DNA of 64,000 nt from Coralliovum pocilloporae (lineage in GTDB: Bacteria; Pseudomonadota; Alphaproteobacteria; Rhizobiales; Cohaesibacteraceae). The notes beneath the pieces were generated by a model, which worked only from the letters and a program-made list of their open reading frames with translations, was not told where the DNA came from and did no database searches. Each line of letters begins with the position of its first letter. Within the stretch, counting starts at the first letter, position 1. The position numbers and the translations under genes are program-made. Shown here piece by piece: positions 1 through 8,974 of the stretch. Location: NCBI RefSeq assembly GCF_030845175.1, contig NZ_CP132542.1, positions 1,048,501 through 1,112,500 on the forward strand, given 5' to 3'.

Positions 1-1419
1 AAAACCCTCACTCCCGATATCTGTGTCATCGGAGCCGGATCAGGTGGCCTGACCGTGGCTGCGGTGGCTGCCGCATTCAACGTGCCGGTCGTATTGATTG
101 AAAAAGGCAAGATGGGCGGTGATTGCCTGAATTATGGATGCGTCCCCTCCAAAGCCCTGATTGCCGCAGGAAAACAGGCTCAGGCCATACGGGATGGAGC
201 CAAGTTCGGTATCTCGGCTGGTGATCCGGTCGTGGATTTTGAACAGGTCCACAAGCACGTTCACGACGTCATCGCTGAAATCGCACCCCATGATTCAGTC
301 GAGCGCTTCGAAGGGCTCGGTGTAACGGTCATTCAGGAAGCCGCCCGTTTTATCGACCATGAGACAGTTCAGGCCGGAGATGTGACGGTCAAGGCCAGAC
401 GGTTTGTCATCGCCACAGGCTCATCAGCAGCCCTGCCACCCGTTGAGGGCCTTGATGACGTTCCCTACCTGACAAACGAAACGGTCTTTGACCTCACAGA
501 GCAACCCGAGCACCTGATTGTCATCGGTGGCGGCCCCATCGGCATGGAACTGGCACAGGCTCATCACCGGCTTGGCAGCCGCGTCACTGTTCTGGAAGCC
601 TTCAAGGCGCTCGGCAAGGATGACCCGGAGCTGACCTCTATCGTTCTGGATCGCATCCGTTCAGAAGGCGTGGACATTCGCGAAGGTGTAAGAATTGCCC
701 GTGTGGAATCTCTCGACGAGGGCATTCGGGTCGTTCTGGAACATGATGGCGGAGAACTCGCTCTAGACGGCGACAGATTGCTGGTTGCAGCGGGTCGCGC
801 GCCCAACATTACAGGCCTCGGCCTTGATGAAGCGGGCATCAAACACGATAAGCGCTCTGTTCTTGTGGACCGGAGCCTGCGGACATCAAACCGCAAGGTC
901 TATGCGATTGGTGATGTCATTGGAGGGCTGCAGTTCACCCATGTGGCATCCTATCACGCAACTCTGGTCATCCAGCAGATCCTGTTCCGTCTGCCGGCCA
1001 AGGAAGATCGATCCATCATTCCCTGGGCAACTTACACGGACCCGGAAATTGCTCATATCGGCCTGACAGAAGAAGACGCACGCAAGGCACACGGAACAAT
1101 TTCTGTGCTGCGCTGGCCCTATTCAGAAAATGATCGTGCGCAGGCCGAGAAAAAAACCACCGGTCTCATCAAGATTATTACAGACAAGAAGGGTCGTATC
1201 CTTGGCGTCAGCATTGTCGGCGACAAGGCCAGCGAGATGATCAACATGTGGTCCCTTGTGGTCAGTCAGAAACAATCCGTCGGCAAGGTGAAAGGGTTCA
1301 TTTCCCCCTACCCGACCATGACTGAAATCGGAAAGCGCGCTGCTGTGACCTTTTTCAAGGACTTCCCATCCAAGCCTCTGGTAGGGTATATCATTCGCAT
1401 GCTGCGCGTGTTCGGTTAG
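1..1419 (+). CDS. FAD/NAD(P)-dependent disulfide oxidoreductase, 5'-truncated
   Basis: The reading frame is open from base 1, so the true start lies upstream of the window. The visible N-terminus has the FAD-binding GAGSGG loop, followed by the redox-active disulfide in GGDCLNYGCVPSK, the signature of the dihydrolipoamide dehydrogenase/glutathione reductase/mercuric reductase family. A second Rossmann motif (IGGGPIGME) binds NAD(P)H, and AIGD marks the second FAD contact. The C-terminal region where dihydrolipoamide dehydrogenases carry a His-Glu catalytic pair (HAHPT..E) reads SPYPTMTE. The catalytic histidine is therefore absent and this is probably not a lipoamide dehydrogenase. It is closer to the mercuric-reductase-like reductases, whose substrate is often unknown; no HMA domain or mer genes are nearby. 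The sensor kinase gene follows after 19 bases. Confidence 0.85.
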   Translation, partial: KTLTPDICVIGAGSGGLTVAAVAAAFNVPVVLIEKGKMGGDCLNYGCVPSKALIAAGKQAQAIRDGAKFGISAGDPVVDFEQVHKHVHDVIAEIAPHDSVERFEGLGVTVIQEAARFIDHETVQAGDVTVKARRFVIATGSSAALPPVEGLDDVPYLTNETVFDLTEQPEHLIVIGGGPIGMELAQAHHRLGSRVTVLEAFKALGKDDPELTSIVLDRIRSEGVDIREGVRIARVESLDEGIRVVLEHDGGELALDGDRLLVAAGRAPNITGLGLDEAGIKHDKRSVLVDRSLRTSNRKVYAIGDVIGGLQFTHVASYHATLVIQQILFRLPAKEDRSIIPWATYTDPEIAHIGLTEEDARKAHGTISVLRWPYSENDRAQAEKKTTGLIKIITDKKGRILGVSIVGDKASEMINMWSLVVSQKQSVGKVKGFISPYPTMTEIGKRAAVTFFKDFPSKPLVGYIIRMLRVFG

Positions 1420-1438
1420 GAGCAAGAGCATAGACCAG

Positions 1439-2893
1439 ATGGCCGGGTCAGAGGCAAATGAGACTGGCAAGTCCAAGACAGTCCAACTCAAATGGAGTTT
1501 GTCGACCAAACTCCTGCTGCTGACGATTGCCTTCATCATGCTCAGCGAAGTGCTGATTTTCATTCCGTCAGCCGCCAATTTCCGCAACAACTGGCTGAAA
1601 GACAAGGTCGCGATGGCAGCAGTTGCCGCCGTGGGCGTGACCACCTTCGATCAGCGCGAGCCACCAAGGGTCCTCCAGGATCGCCTACTGGCGGCCACCG
1701 GGGCCCATGCAATTGCCGTCAGGTCTGCCGGGCTGAGACGCCTTGTTGCCATGGACCGCATGCCCTCTTCTGTCGATATCAGCACCGATCTGAGGGAGAT
1801 CGGCCCGCTCACATCCATCATGCAGACCTTTGAGACCCTTTTTGCTTCAGACGGCCGCACACTTTTGGCCATAGGCACGCCTCCGGAAGGTGGAGAGGCG
1901 CTGGAGGTGATCATGGATGAAACCCCTCTCAGGGCCGATCTGATTGCCTTCAGCATCAACATTCTGCAGCTCTCCCTCATCATTTCCTTTGTGACCGCTG
2001 CATTGGTCTACATCAGCCTTCGCGCCCTGTTCCTGAAACCGATGGAAGCACTGACCCATGCCATTGTCGCATTCCGGGATGCACCGGAAGACAAGGCCAG
2101 CCGTGTGGTGCCAACCAATCGCACTGACGAAATCGGCCTGATGGAACAGAGCTTCTCGGACATGCAGGAGCAATTGTCAGACACCCTGCACCAGCAGAAG
2201 CGGCTCGCCGACCTGGGACTGGCCGTCTCCAAGATCAATCATGATTTGAGAAACATCCTGGCTTCAGCACAGCTCTTCTCAGATCGCCTGTCCGATCTGG
2301 ATGACCCTCTGGCCAAACGGATTGTGCCAAAGATCTTCCATGCCCTCGACAGGGCTGTAAACTACACCAAGTCCGTTATGGACTACGGCAAGGCGCAGGA
2401 AGCCCCACCGTCCCGCCGTCGCATTCACTTGCGCAAGGTGATTGATGACATCGGCGAGACTCTGGCTCTTGGCGATCGGGAAGATATCGACTGGTATATT
2501 GCCTGTGATGACCACGTAGAACTGGATGCTGATCCGGAACAACTGTTCCGGGCCATGCTGAACCTCTGTCGCAATGCCATTCAGGCCATGGAAAGTGACA
2601 ACCGGCCGGAGGTCATTCGCCGTCTGTCTGTCTATGCCATGCAGGCCGATGTGGGCATCCTGATCCGGATTTGTGATACAGGTCCCGGCGTGCCGGAAAA
2701 GGCCAAGGAAAAACTCTTCCAGGCATTCCAGGGCTCTGTTCGGCAAGGCGGAACCGGCCTTGGTCTGGCGATAGCTTCAGAACTGATCCGCGCCCATGAC
2801 GGCACGTTGAGACTGGTTGAATCAGACACCGGAGCCACGTTCGAGATCTTCATACCAATGCCCGAACAAGAGCAGGTTCTGGCCGCCAAGTAG
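1439..2893 (+). CDS. Membrane sensor histidine kinase with HAMP domain
   Basis: The 484-residue protein has an N-terminal membrane segment (about residues 23-45), a periplasmic sensor region, a second membrane segment (about 168-195) and a HAMP linker with the typical FLKPMEAL start. The phosphoacceptor box reads INHDLRN, with histidine near residue 267. The ATPase domain shows the N-box LNLCRNAIQAM, the G1 box DTGPGVP and the G2 box GGTGLGLAIA. It should autophosphorylate in response to a periplasmic or membrane signal. No response regulator is encoded next to it, so it is an orphan kinase here. It lies just downstream of the disulfide reductase and may be cotranscribed with it. Confidence 0.85.
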   Translation: MAGSEANETGKSKTVQLKWSLSTKLLLLTIAFIMLSEVLIFIPSAANFRNNWLKDKVAMAAVAAVGVTTFDQREPPRVLQDRLLAATGAHAIAVRSAGLRRLVAMDRMPSSVDISTDLREIGPLTSIMQTFETLFASDGRTLLAIGTPPEGGEALEVIMDETPLRADLIAFSINILQLSLIISFVTAALVYISLRALFLKPMEALTHAIVAFRDAPEDKASRVVPTNRTDEIGLMEQSFSDMQEQLSDTLHQQKRLADLGLAVSKINHDLRNILASAQLFSDRLSDLDDPLAKRIVPKIFHALDRAVNYTKSVMDYGKAQEAPPSRRRIHLRKVIDDIGETLALGDREDIDWYIACDDHVELDADPEQLFRAMLNLCRNAIQAMESDNRPEVIRRLSVYAMQADVGILIRICDTGPGVPEKAKEKLFQAFQGSVRQGGTGLGLAIASELIRAHDGTLRLVESDTGATFEIFIPMPEQEQVLAAK

Positions 2894-3041
2894 CAGGCTG
2901 CTGCACGCGCTACAAAGCCCAGGCAGGGCAGAGAATCTTTTTTGTTCACAAGCCCAAAAGAAAAACAAGAATAGGCTTGCCAAACCCTCCAGAAGCTATT
3001 ACGAGTACGCCCCACACGAGGCAGTCAACTGCCCGCGGCAA

Positions 3042-3118
3042 GCACCGGTAGCTCAGCTGGATAGAGCACCAGACTACGAATCTGGGGGTCGGGAGTTCGA
3101 ATCTTCCCCGGTGCGCCA
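3042..3118 (+). tRNA. tRNA-Arg(ACG)
   Basis: A full cloverleaf can be folded. The acceptor stem GCACCGG pairs with CCGGTGC, the D-loop contains AGCTCAGCTGGATAGAGC, the anticodon stem CCAGA/TCTGG encloses CTACGAA with anticodon ACG, and the T-arm contains GTTCGAATC. The CCA end (3116-3118) is encoded. The ACG anticodon becomes ICG after deamination and reads CGU/CGC/CGA. Remnants of a foreign element follow this gene. Confidence 0.95.
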
Positions 3119-3424
3119 TTCCCCAAAGACACCATCAAAATAACCGACTGATATTTCAATGTTTTCGCAAGAGAGCATGACAGCGTGATTCTGAAAAGCT
3201 GATAGACTTTTCAGATAAAAACTCGTGAAAATACAAACCCTTAAAGCACCGCTACCAATTCAAGTTAAAGGTCTGGCGCTTGTGGCGCGCCTTTTCATTC
3301 TGCACAGACTGCGCTTTTAACGTGCACAGAGCGCTTTGTGGATGATGCTTTAATCAAGCGCATTTAGCGCCATCTCTTTGTGGTTCTTTTAACGCAACTT
3401 TTATGAGCGGATTAAACTGCACCA
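3119..3424. other. Intergenic region downstream of tRNA-Arg, no gene seen
   Basis: These 306 bases carry no convincing coding frame. They are AT-rich at the start and contain several short GCGC-containing stretches (for example around 3278-3295 and 3355-3372) that could form weak stems. I see no clear terminator, promoter or direct repeat of the tRNA 3' end. Confidence 0.5.
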
Positions 3425-4393
3425 TTATGCGTCGAACAAATCACCCGTTTTATCGGTTTGCAGGACAGCAAGAACCCTAACAATAGTTTGGTCACTATCC
3501 TTTAGATTTCCCAGTTCATCATATTTGTAATCGTGCCGCACACGAACCCTCAATGCTTGACCTGGTGTGATTGGATGCTTACCGGCATGGAACTCTTCCA
3601 GCCACTGTTCGTCTTCGATTGGAGCGTTAAAGTTGTTCTTTCCATGTTTGAACTGCCATTGGGATTGCCCAAGTAAATCAGGTTTCCTAATGATCAGCAC
3701 CATGTCGATCTCATTAGACAACTCCTGAGCGGCTTCAACATCTGGCATATGCTCCGATGGCATCCATTTTGACTGTAAATCAACGGAATACTCTGTCTCG
3801 TCGAGTGTGATGGTAAGGCTTTCTCCGTCCTTGAACCTCTCTTTTGTCCGCTGGATCCGGTCGAGAGATTGAGCAACTCTCGATGAATTTAGTTTTGGGT
3901 AATCAGGCACATGCCTAACATCGGTTTCCTGAGCCAAGGCACGAAACTTCTCAGTCAGATCTTCAATCTGTACTGATTCTTCTTCATCGATATCTCGGTC
4001 GAGCCATTGAAGCGCTGCATATTTCGCCTTGACTAGATACTTGCCGACTTGGGGTTTCCAATCGAGGTCTTTCAGAGCTTGATCATCAGCTTCCTTCAAT
4101 AGATTTCGCAGAAAGATTTTGATGCTGGATTTTTCAATATCTTCCAGGATTAACTGGGTTGAGATTTTCGTATCAATAGACGTAATCAGAACCCCATCCA
4201 GATCTTCGAAAGAGCGGATGAGCTCACTGGCAATATCAAACACCCGAGCCGCCGAACCGGTGGTGTCCCGATAATCAATTTTGATAACCAGATCAGATGG
4301 AGGTGTTCCCATTTTGTCACCTAGTACAATTTCAAAAGAATCATTCATGGGAATGATGATGTTTTGATTAAGGTGTATGAATTGATAATTCAT
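3425..4393 (-). CDS. Hypothetical protein in tRNA-linked remnant island
   Basis: The 322-residue soluble protein has no signal peptide or membrane segment and I do not recognise it. It is acidic in the middle (a DRDIDEEESVQIEDL stretch near residue 135) and ends in a beta-rich region with RVRVRHDYKYDELGN. The start at 4393 overlaps the last 26 bases of the methylase remnant; an internal ATG at 4348 is an alternative, and neither has a clear Shine-Dalgarno sequence. Codon use and base composition are more AT-rich than the kinase gene upstream. Its position beside tRNA-Arg and a broken DNA methylase gene suggests cargo of an integrated phage or genomic island. Function unknown. Confidence 0.6.
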   Translation of the reverse strand: MNYQFIHLNQNIIIPMNDSFEIVLGDKMGTPPSDLVIKIDYRDTTGSAARVFDIASELIRSFEDLDGVLITSIDTKISTQLILEDIEKSSIKIFLRNLLKEADDQALKDLDWKPQVGKYLVKAKYAALQWLDRDIDEEESVQIEDLTEKFRALAQETDVRHVPDYPKLNSSRVAQSLDRIQRTKERFKDGESLTITLDETEYSVDLQSKWMPSEHMPDVEAAQELSNEIDMVLIIRKPDLLGQSQWQFKHGKNNFNAPIEDEQWLEEFHAGKHPITPGQALRVRVRHDYKYDELGNLKDSDQTIVRVLAVLQTDKTGDLFDA

Positions 4394-4637
4394 CTAGAGA
4401 TTGGTTGGAAATCACTAGCTCCCACGCCTTCTTTGAATCCTTTGCACCAGCCGCGTAACTCAATGTGACCTCCTCGAAATCGAAACCTGAGAAGATTTCG
4501 CGGATCTCTGGCACGTCATGAATCGACATCAGGAACCGGCCTTTTAGAGACCTGAGTTGATCGGCAAGGCTCTGGAAGTCTTCTACGCTGAATACGCTTT
4601 TGCCGTAGTGGCCGGATGTCAGACCAACATCCTCAAT
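4368..4637 (-). pseudogene. C-terminal remnant of D12-class DNA adenine methylase (Dam-like)
   Basis: Reading the minus strand from just after a TGA at 4638-4640 gives 89 codons ending at TAA 4368-4370. The translation contains HYGKSVFSVEDF, then LKGRFLMSIHDVPEIREIF and KKAWELVISN. This is the conserved C-terminal third of D12-class N6-adenine methyltransferases (phage and genomic-island Dam proteins). The N-terminal SAM-binding part and the DPPY catalytic motif are missing. The same frame upstream of the TGA (about 4641-4747) encodes an unrelated tail ending in NMPRFEK that I cannot assign. The fragment cannot be an active enzyme; it marks an old deletion in a mobile element. Confidence 0.75.
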
Positions 4638-4788
4638 TCATTTTTCAAAGCGCGGCATATTCTGTTTTATCGCCGTATTCCGAAAAATCTGATGGAGCAT
4701 GGTCAGGTCGACAGACTTGTAGTGTGCTTGAAGGCCAGGTGCCTATAGCAGGCTTCGGTGATACCGGGGCCTCTTCAAGACGTCGCTT

Positions 4789-4807
4789 AAGGGTCAGACC
4801 GACCCTT
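4789..4807. repeat. Short inverted repeat
   Basis: AAGGGTC (4789-4795) is repeated in inverse orientation as GACCCTT (4801-4807) with a five-base loop. It lies just before the larger hairpin at 4826-4890, in a non-coding stretch between the island remnant and the autotransporter gene. Confidence 0.5.
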
Positions 4808-4825
4808 TACCCAGAACCAGGGTTC

Positions 4826-4890
4826 AGGCTCATAGGTTCCATCCGTTCTACATCTCTTCTTTAGACAGAACGGACAGAACCTATGAGCCT
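4826..4890. repeat. Long inverted repeat with 24-base arms, possible terminator or MITE-like element
   Basis: The arms 4826-4849 and 4867-4890 are reverse complements over 24 positions with two mismatches; the outer block is AGGCTCATAGGTTC/GAACCTATGAGCCT. They enclose a 17-base loop. The structure lies 22 bases past the stop of the autotransporter gene on the minus strand and could end its transcript, although no U-run follows. The length and symmetry also fit a small palindromic mobile or REP-like sequence. Confidence 0.6.
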
Positions 4891-4912
4891 ACCCCCCTGT
4901 TTCTCCCGGTTT

Positions 4913-5665
4913 TTACCAGTTGAGGCCTGCGCGTGCTCTTACGGTCCATGCTTCGAACGTGTCATCTCCGATACCGGCATAGCTGCCATCCACATTGAAA
5001 TGCATGCCATCGGCTGTCATGAGAGCGAGACCGGCTGTGACGGATGCACTCAGGCGCTCGTCTGCCAATGTTGACGGGTTGGACTGGAACCGGTTCGCTG
5101 TGTTCTCGGCCGAGAACGTCCAGACCCCCCGGGCTCCAAGACTTGGGGTCAGTGCCATGCCGTTATCCAGCTCGAACGTTCTGCTGAAGGTCGGGCCGAA
5201 TTCCAGCGTTCCCGATTCATAGGTCAGTGACGGGATCGCGGTGCCGACAGTGTCGACATAGGCATCTGTGTCCTCACGATAGTAGGACAGACGCACTTCC
5301 GGCTGGACCAGAACCTCATGGAAGGAAAACTCTCCAATCAGGGCACCTGTGACCAGCCACCGCTCTGAATCGAAATCATCAGAATACGTTCCCAGGGGAG
5401 AGACACTGTTGTCGGCCTGCCCCCAGGATGCTGCTGCATCGATATAGAACTGATCGGTGACCTTAGCCGTTAGATATGGCCCGACCATAAAGCCAAATCC
5501 GTCTGATTGACCGGCACCTGACGATTGATCATAGGTGATCCAGTCAAGCTGGGCACCAACACCAAGCAGCAGCCGTGATGTCATCAGATAGTCAGCCCCG
5601 GCGTGGAGAACTGTAAAGTTGCCCTCCCCTGACAGGCCCTCATATCGGCTGTATTTGCCTTCCAG
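4913..5665 (-). pseudogene. Autotransporter beta-barrel domain, separated from its passenger by an in-frame TGA
   Basis: Directly after the TGA at 5666-5668 the same frame continues with LEGKYSRYEGLSGEG and stays open for 250 codons to 4913. The segment has alternating beta-strand character with many aromatic residues and ends in RARAGLNW, with a terminal aromatic residue as expected for an outer-membrane autotransporter barrel recognised by BAM. Barrels of this family are about 250-280 residues. The block before the TGA ends NPFDI; in intact relatives a tryptophan typically follows (FDIW.EG.YS). The TGA is therefore one base away from the expected TGG. Without readthrough the barrel is not attached to the signal peptide and cannot be exported. 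An internal ATG at 5584 would give only a headless 223-residue barrel. Confidence 0.8.
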
Positions 5666-7480
5666 TCAGATGTCAAACGGGTTGGTCTCTTTAACTCCGG
5701 GGCCACGCTCAAGCCCTTGCAGCTCATTGAGGGGCAGCTCATTGAGGGCACGCACACTCTCTGCATGTGTCTGACCTATGTCTGTGGTCTGTGTGGCATA
5801 GCCTGACGCGTGTGGCGGCGTCGACACGCTGCCGGCGCTGTCCCGGCGTTCTGTCGTCTCTTGTGGTGTCTTGTAGCTGCCCTGTGAGGGACGCGGTCCG
5901 GTCTGCTGAATCCCGGCATAGGACAGGATTGTGACGGGATCGGCGGAGACTGACGTCTCAGCGCCTGCGGCTTGCGCTTTACGGAGGCTGAAAGAGAAGC
6001 GTCCCTCTGTATCACTGATTGTTGCGGAGAAGGGCAGATAACCGCTCGACACCGTTACCCCAAACCCGGAAATGCCGCCATTATTTGTATCACGACCGTT
6101 TAACCGATCCAGACGACGGGACTGGCTCGGACGGTTCTGGAGGAGAAGATTGCCCCGGTTCTCAAGGAGAGACCCGATGATGGCCGTCGTCTGCTCCAAA
6201 GCCGTACCTTCTACGGTGACACGCGTTGCTGCGGTATTGTCGTTGCCTGCCTGGTCCTGCGCGACGCCTGCGGCCACATCGATTGTGATGTCAGACCCTG
6301 ATGACGGTGTAATCGATGCGGTGAAGCTCTGATTATCCGTTGTTGTGAGGGCTGTCACGGTGCCATTGCCAACGGTTACATCCCCGGCAACGAAGTTCAC
6401 AACGGGTTCTGAGAACTGAACCGTCACATTGAAGGGTGCAGTGCCATCATGCGTACCTGGCGCGTTCAGAATGGAAACGGTGGGCGCGATTGCATCTGCT
6501 ACGGTGACCCGTGTTGCTGCAGCATTGTCGTTGCCAGCCTGGTCCTGCGCGACCCCAGCCGCTACATCAACTGTGACGGCAGCCCCTGATGACGGTGTAA
6601 TCGATGCGGTGAAGCTCTGGTTATCGGTCGTTGTGAGACTGGTCACAGTGCCATTGCCGACGGTTACGTCCCCAGCAACGAAGTTCACCACGGGTTCGGA
6701 AAACTGAACAGTCACATCAAACGGCGTCACCCCGTCATGAGAGGCCGGGGCATTCAGAATGGAAACAGTGGGCGCGGTTATATCGGCTAAGGTGATGGAT
6801 GCAGAGGTGGTCGGGATCGAATTTGCATCCGTAGACGCCAGACTGTACCGAAAATCGTAGACTGTCGTTCCGTCGCCGGTGATTGTACCGCTGGACGTAC
6901 CAAAGCTTTGTCCATTATCGATTACGGCACGAAAACTTAGCCTCATTCTCACAAGCTCTGCAAAATTTGTCGCCGTGGCGCCTGAGGCAGTCTCAAATCC
7001 GGAAGAGACATTTGTAACAGAACTGAGACCACACATCCCCAGGAAACCCGCATCAACGACGGAACTAGCGGGCATTGCGGTTGCGTTCACAGCGCCTCCG
7101 AACACGCTTACCCTAATATCTGCACCCGTAGGGCTAGCACTCGTAAACGACGAAAAAGCGAACAATGCGTTGGTGGCCGAGTATGTAATGGCTCCAGTCG
7201 ACCCGGTACTGTCGCGAAAAACATCTAAAAAGAAACCGCAAGCCCCGAAAGCGGGCAGAAGTCGAGCGAAATAGTCCTGCGTATCATTCCAGGCCCGGGC
7301 AGGAGATGACATCCCGATTGCTGCAGCGACAACAGCGAAGACCAGACCCAGCTTGACCAACCACGCCTGAAGGGACTGACCCAACTCTGACACGCGTGAT
7401 GGTCTGGCTCCTGAACCCCGCCACATCCGGTACACCGCATTAGTATTTTTGATCGCTGAACTCTTACGGATAGATTTCAT
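5666..7480 (-). CDS. Autotransporter passenger with two Ig-like repeats (N-terminal part of a broken gene)
   Basis: This 604-codon frame starts with a long basic leader and hydrophobic segment (about residues 42-58) and a signal cleavage site after ARA (residue 63), resembling the extended signal peptides of type V secretion proteins. Residues about 234-328 and 329-423 are two near-identical Ig-like repeats with the core VTVQFSEPVVNFVAGDVTV and a DQAGN turn, a domain found in bacterial surface adhesins. Beyond them lies a region rich in Q, R and S that links to the barrel. The frame stops at TGA 5666-5668, just before the barrel begins in the same frame. If transcribed, the product would be secreted to the periplasm without an outer-membrane anchor. 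Confidence 0.75.
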   Translation of the reverse strand: MKSIRKSSAIKNTNAVYRMWRGSGARPSRVSELGQSLQAWLVKLGLVFAVVAAAIGMSSPARAWNDTQDYFARLLPAFGACGFFLDVFRDSTGSTGAITYSATNALFAFSSFTSASPTGADIRVSVFGGAVNATAMPASSVVDAGFLGMCGLSSVTNVSSGFETASGATATNFAELVRMRLSFRAVIDNGQSFGTSSGTITGDGTTVYDFRYSLASTDANSIPTTSASITLADITAPTVSILNAPASHDGVTPFDVTVQFSEPVVNFVAGDVTVGNGTVTSLTTTDNQSFTASITPSSGAAVTVDVAAGVAQDQAGNDNAAATRVTVADAIAPTVSILNAPGTHDGTAPFNVTVQFSEPVVNFVAGDVTVGNGTVTALTTTDNQSFTASITPSSGSDITIDVAAGVAQDQAGNDNTAATRVTVEGTALEQTTAIIGSLLENRGNLLLQNRPSQSRRLDRLNGRDTNNGGISGFGVTVSSGYLPFSATISDTEGRFSFSLRKAQAAGAETSVSADPVTILSYAGIQQTGPRPSQGSYKTPQETTERRDSAGSVSTPPHASGYATQTTDIGQTHAESVRALNELPLNELQGLERGPGVKETNPFDI

Positions 7481-7823
7481 CTTGACGTGTCAATGCCGCA
7501 AAACAGCCCCTGTGTTTCGCTGCATTCTCTCCCCATGCCTTGGTTGTTTCAGGCGACAAAGACCAGCTTTTCGTTCTTTTCTGGCGACTGCGCCCAATTT
7601 GTTGCTTTCAACGCCCTACAGGAAGAAATTGCTCTGAGACAAATGAAAACAGGGGGTAATGGGGTATGTGAGACGCTCAAGCAATGTTTCTGAGACAAAG
7701 CGACCTGTTGTTCAGGCTTTTGAAATTCTATGAATAAAACTCTATACAACGAGAACCAGATAACAGGTCTCATTTATGCGAATTGCCGTTAGCATAGATC
7801 AAGATCAGTAGAATGGCAGTTCT
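7481..7823. other. Intergenic region between divergent genes, no gene seen
   Basis: The 343 bases separate the autotransporter start (minus strand) from the AraC regulator (plus strand) and must hold both promoters. I find no convincing coding frame. The last 120 bases before the regulator are AT-rich. No clear operator repeat is visible. Confidence 0.5.
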
Positions 7824-8903
7824 GTGAACGGCCCAATAACAGAAAAATGGAATACGAAGCCAAGGGAGAGGAGCTTGGAACAAGAAAATGCAAAAAACTC
7901 AGCTTCCAAACACAGAATTGAATTCTGCACCGATAATGTTGATGCAAACGTCTCACTAGATTTTTGGAAAGACAAAATGGAAGCCTTTTTTGATGTAAAA
8001 GGCTTCGGTGAAGATGCGCCTTTGCAAGGTATTCAAGGGCACATCGCTCTTCTCCAGACCAATCGAACGATTTTTGGTAAAGTCAGCGCACAGCGCCAGA
8101 CTTTTTATCGCGATAATCAGAAAATAGCGTCCGATTCACTGGACCATTTTATCGTACAGGTTTTCCTGAAAGGTGGAGGGCCGGTGCTGGATGGCCCGAC
8201 AGTGCAAAACGGTGATCTCTTTGTCATCGACATGGCGCGTTTTCACGAGCGACTGAGTTATCCGTTCACAAATCTGTCCTTCATCATCCCGCGGGACCGT
8301 GATCCATCGCTCTCTCACATATTGGAGAGGCTGCACAATAAAACCCTGCCGGGGCGGCACCCTCTGGTCGCCATGATCCGAAGACAGATGACACAATTGT
8401 GGGACTATCAGGACGACTTTTCCATTGCGCAGATGGAGCTGGCAATGGAGAACACGGTCGAGCTCATCAAAGCAACGCTCAATCAATCCAATCCTGCCTC
8501 TTGTGAGGCGACCTATAACGCCAGCCCGGCTCTGGGACATGCGATCCGGGACTATATTGAGCAGAATCTGGGGCGCCCCCTGGAGGTTGAACGTCTTGTC
8601 GCCCGTTTTCAGATTTCACGGGCCCAACTCTATCGCTTGTTCGCGCAACATTCCGGGATTTCCCGTTATGTGCAAGAGCGGCGTCTGATGATGGCTTATC
8701 GGCTGCTTCTGCAAAAGGGCAATTCACTCAGCATATTTTCCATTGCTGCGACCTGTGGCTTTAAATCGGAAAGCCATTTTTCCAACTCCTTCAGAGCCCG
8801 TTTTGGACGAACAGCACAAGATGTCCGCGCGGAAGGGAATATACTGAAATTGCGGACAGACGGGGATCGTAAGCTTTTGGACCAGTGGCTTTCAGATCTG
8901 TAG
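7824..8903 (+). CDS. AraC-family transcriptional regulator
   Basis: The 359-residue protein has an N-terminal AraC-binding-like domain (about residues 40-230) and a C-terminal double helix-turn-helix (about 245-345). The first helix-turn-helix is around FQISRAQLYRLFAQHSGIS, and the second contains IAATCGFKSESHFSNSFRARFG, the classic AraC signature. It probably binds DNA upstream of a catabolic or stress operon. GTG at 7824 is the earliest start; a TTG at 7875 is preceded by a purine-rich GGGAGAGG and is a plausible alternative. It faces the phosphonate-type operon tail to tail across a shared terminator and is not clearly its regulator. Confidence 0.85.
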   Translation: MNGPITEKWNTKPRERSLEQENAKNSASKHRIEFCTDNVDANVSLDFWKDKMEAFFDVKGFGEDAPLQGIQGHIALLQTNRTIFGKVSAQRQTFYRDNQKIASDSLDHFIVQVFLKGGGPVLDGPTVQNGDLFVIDMARFHERLSYPFTNLSFIIPRDRDPSLSHILERLHNKTLPGRHPLVAMIRRQMTQLWDYQDDFSIAQMELAMENTVELIKATLNQSNPASCEATYNASPALGHAIRDYIEQNLGRPLEVERLVARFQISRAQLYRLFAQHSGISRYVQERRLMMAYRLLLQKGNSLSIFSIAATCGFKSESHFSNSFRARFGRTAQDVRAEGNILKLRTDGDRKLLDQWLSDL

Positions 8904-8912
8904 GATCAAAAT

Positions 8913-8946
8913 AAAACCTCCCAAACCATAAGATCCGGGAGGTTTT
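8913..8946. terminator. Bidirectional rho-independent terminator
   Basis: AAAACCTCCC (8913-8922) and GGGAGGTTTT (8937-8946) form a perfect 10-base stem with a 14-base loop. The A-run on one side and T-run on the other make it a terminator in both directions. It ends both the AraC gene (plus) and the transporter operon (minus). Confidence 0.9.
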
Positions 8947-8974
8947 GTCGTCATGTCTCTGACAGACAGATAAC

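Noticed and set aside
4557..5222. Plus-strand frames over the methylase remnant and barrel region
   Set aside because: They are antisense to recognisable protein sequence (methylase tail, autotransporter barrel) and have no ribosome-binding sites or recognisable domains.
5666..5668. TGA read as tryptophan or selenocysteine
   Set aside because: Many clearly ending genes in the window use TGA as stop (for example the gene ending at 24123), and no SECIS-like context is evident. A point mutation is the simpler explanation.
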